Assembly (NCBI GenBank): GCA_012845835.1
Contig: JABAKD010000019.1
Coordinates: forward strand, 7,398,994-7,462,993
From: Undaria pinnatifida
Taxonomy: Eukaryota; Sar; Phaeophyceae; Laminariales; Alariaceae
Direction: 5' to 3'
Length of the DNA stretch: 64,000 nucleotides
The first letter of the stretch is position 1. Every line of letters begins with the position of its first letter. Below, in pieces: positions 63,161 through 64,000 of the stretch. Position numbers and translations under genes: made by a program. The notes beneath the pieces were generated by a model. It had not been told where the DNA came from. It did not search any database and saw only the letters and a program-made list of their open reading frames with translations.

Positions 63161-63960
63161 CTGGCGTACCACAGATTCACAGGTGTACTGCTGTGGTGCG
63201 TACTGCCGTACTGATGTGCTGCCGTTGTGGATTGGTTGGTACGTACTGCTCCACTACTGTTGTACTGCTGTGGTGGTGTGTTAGTCAGTGGGTGGGCGGT
63301 GGGTGGTGGGTGCTTGGCGGGTGACGGCTCGCGTTCTTCCCCGGAAGATGGAGAATCGTAAGAAAGTACAAATAAACCCCACCCAGCTCCTGGCGTGCCA
63401 CAGGTGTACAGCTGTGGTGCGTACTGCCATACTGGTGTGCTGCCTTTGTGGATTGGTCGGTACTTACTACTCCACAATTGTTGTACTGCTGTGGTGGTGG
63501 GTTGGTCAGTGGGTGGGTGGTGGGTTGTCGGTGGGTCTTTGGTGAGCTGCGGCGCACGCTCTCCCCCGGAAGGTGGAGAATCGTAAGAAAGTGCAAACTA
63601 ATCCCACTCAGCTCCTGGCGTACCACAGGTGTACCGCTGTGGTGCATATTGCCGTACTGCTCTGCTGCCGTTGTGGATTGGTCGGTACGTATTACTCCAC
63701 TGCTGTTGTACTGCTGTGGTGGTGGGTTGGTCGGTGGGTGGGTGGTGCGTGGTGGGTGGTGGGTGGTGGGTGTGCTTGGTGGGTAACAGCTCGCGCTCTC
63801 CCCCGGAAGGTGGAGAATCGCAAGAAAATGCAAATCCCACCCAGCCCCGGGCGTACGACAGGTGTACCGCCGTGGTGCGTATTACCATACTGGTGTGCTG
63901 CCGTTGTGGATTGGTCGGTACGAACTGCTCCACTGCTGTTGTACTGCTGTGGTAGTGGTT
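63105..63960. repeat. About 225-bp satellite, four units, reaching the window end
   Basis: GGTGGAGAATCGTAAGAAAG recurs at 63122, 63348, 63571 and 63809 (spacings 226, 223, 238). Each unit continues with CCACCCAGCTCCTGGCG, CCACAGGTGTACCGCTGTGG, TTGTGGATTGGTCGGTACG and a GGTGGGTGGTGGGT run whose length varies. The array may extend a little beyond the window. Confidence 0.9.
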
Positions 63961-63975
63961 TGGTCTGTTGGTTAT

Positions 63976-64000
63976 ATAGCACTACCCACTGAACCACGTA
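63976..64000 (-). other. Start of a tRNA-derived element, cut by the window end
   Basis: AGCACTACCCACTGAACCACG is the left arm of the family-4 A-box palindrome seen at 60984. The other arm would lie outside. Confidence 0.5.

Overview
This is a gene-poor, repeat-dense stretch of a eukaryotic nuclear genome. Coding sequence is rare and broken up by introns with GT..AG ends. The window instead holds Ty3/gypsy, Ty1/copia and LINE retrotransposons, several families of tRNA-derived SINEs, TIR elements with 3-bp target duplications, minisatellites and an interstitial TTAGGG/TTGGGG tract. No prokaryotic features are present. The organism cannot be fixed from sequence alone. A multicellular alga (stramenopile or brown alga, less likely red) is my best guess, from the mixed LTR/LINE/SINE load, the intron-containing genes and one secreted Cys-rich exon at 41.9 kb. 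That guess is inference.

Layout. 0-5 kb: an LTR-like end of an otherwise missing element, a 220-bp tandem repeat and tRNA-derived SINEs fused to a longer dispersed repeat. 5-13 kb: two candidate host genes on the minus strand whose exon phases agree (5189-6050, a complete 131-codon model; 9711-12358, seven exons coding for several membrane segments), separated by two arrays of a 40/30-bp ACCGCACCG minisatellite. 13-25 kb: SINEs, duplicated blocks, a Helitron-type N-terminal fragment and four direct repeats. 25278-32022: a young Ty3/gypsy element with LTRs that read as identical, intact gag and pol in one frame separated by a TGA, and no recognisable integrase core. 32-36 kb: further dispersed repeats. 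36.3-40.7 kb: a block of TIR elements with TTA/TCA target duplications, including a 758-bp near-perfect hairpin and three insertions that share single TTA trinucleotides. 41.4-42.4 kb: a divergent pair of probable host first exons. 43-50 kb: telomere-like repeats, LINE 3' ends, SINEs and tandem duplications. 50.0-57.0 kb: a decayed copia gag followed by a nearly full-length LINE that carries another retroposon inserted in its C-terminus. 57-64 kb: dispersed repeats, a 415-bp tandem array, tRNA-like palindromes and a ~225-bp satellite running to the window end.

The elements form a layered history: SINEs and short retroposons sit inside older repeats, and small TIR elements have used each other's TTA targets. 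The most unusual signals are the TGA-CGG plus 13-bp hairpin between gag and pol, the TTA-linked chain of TIR elements, and tRNA A-box sequences arranged head to head as palindromes in three unrelated SINE families.
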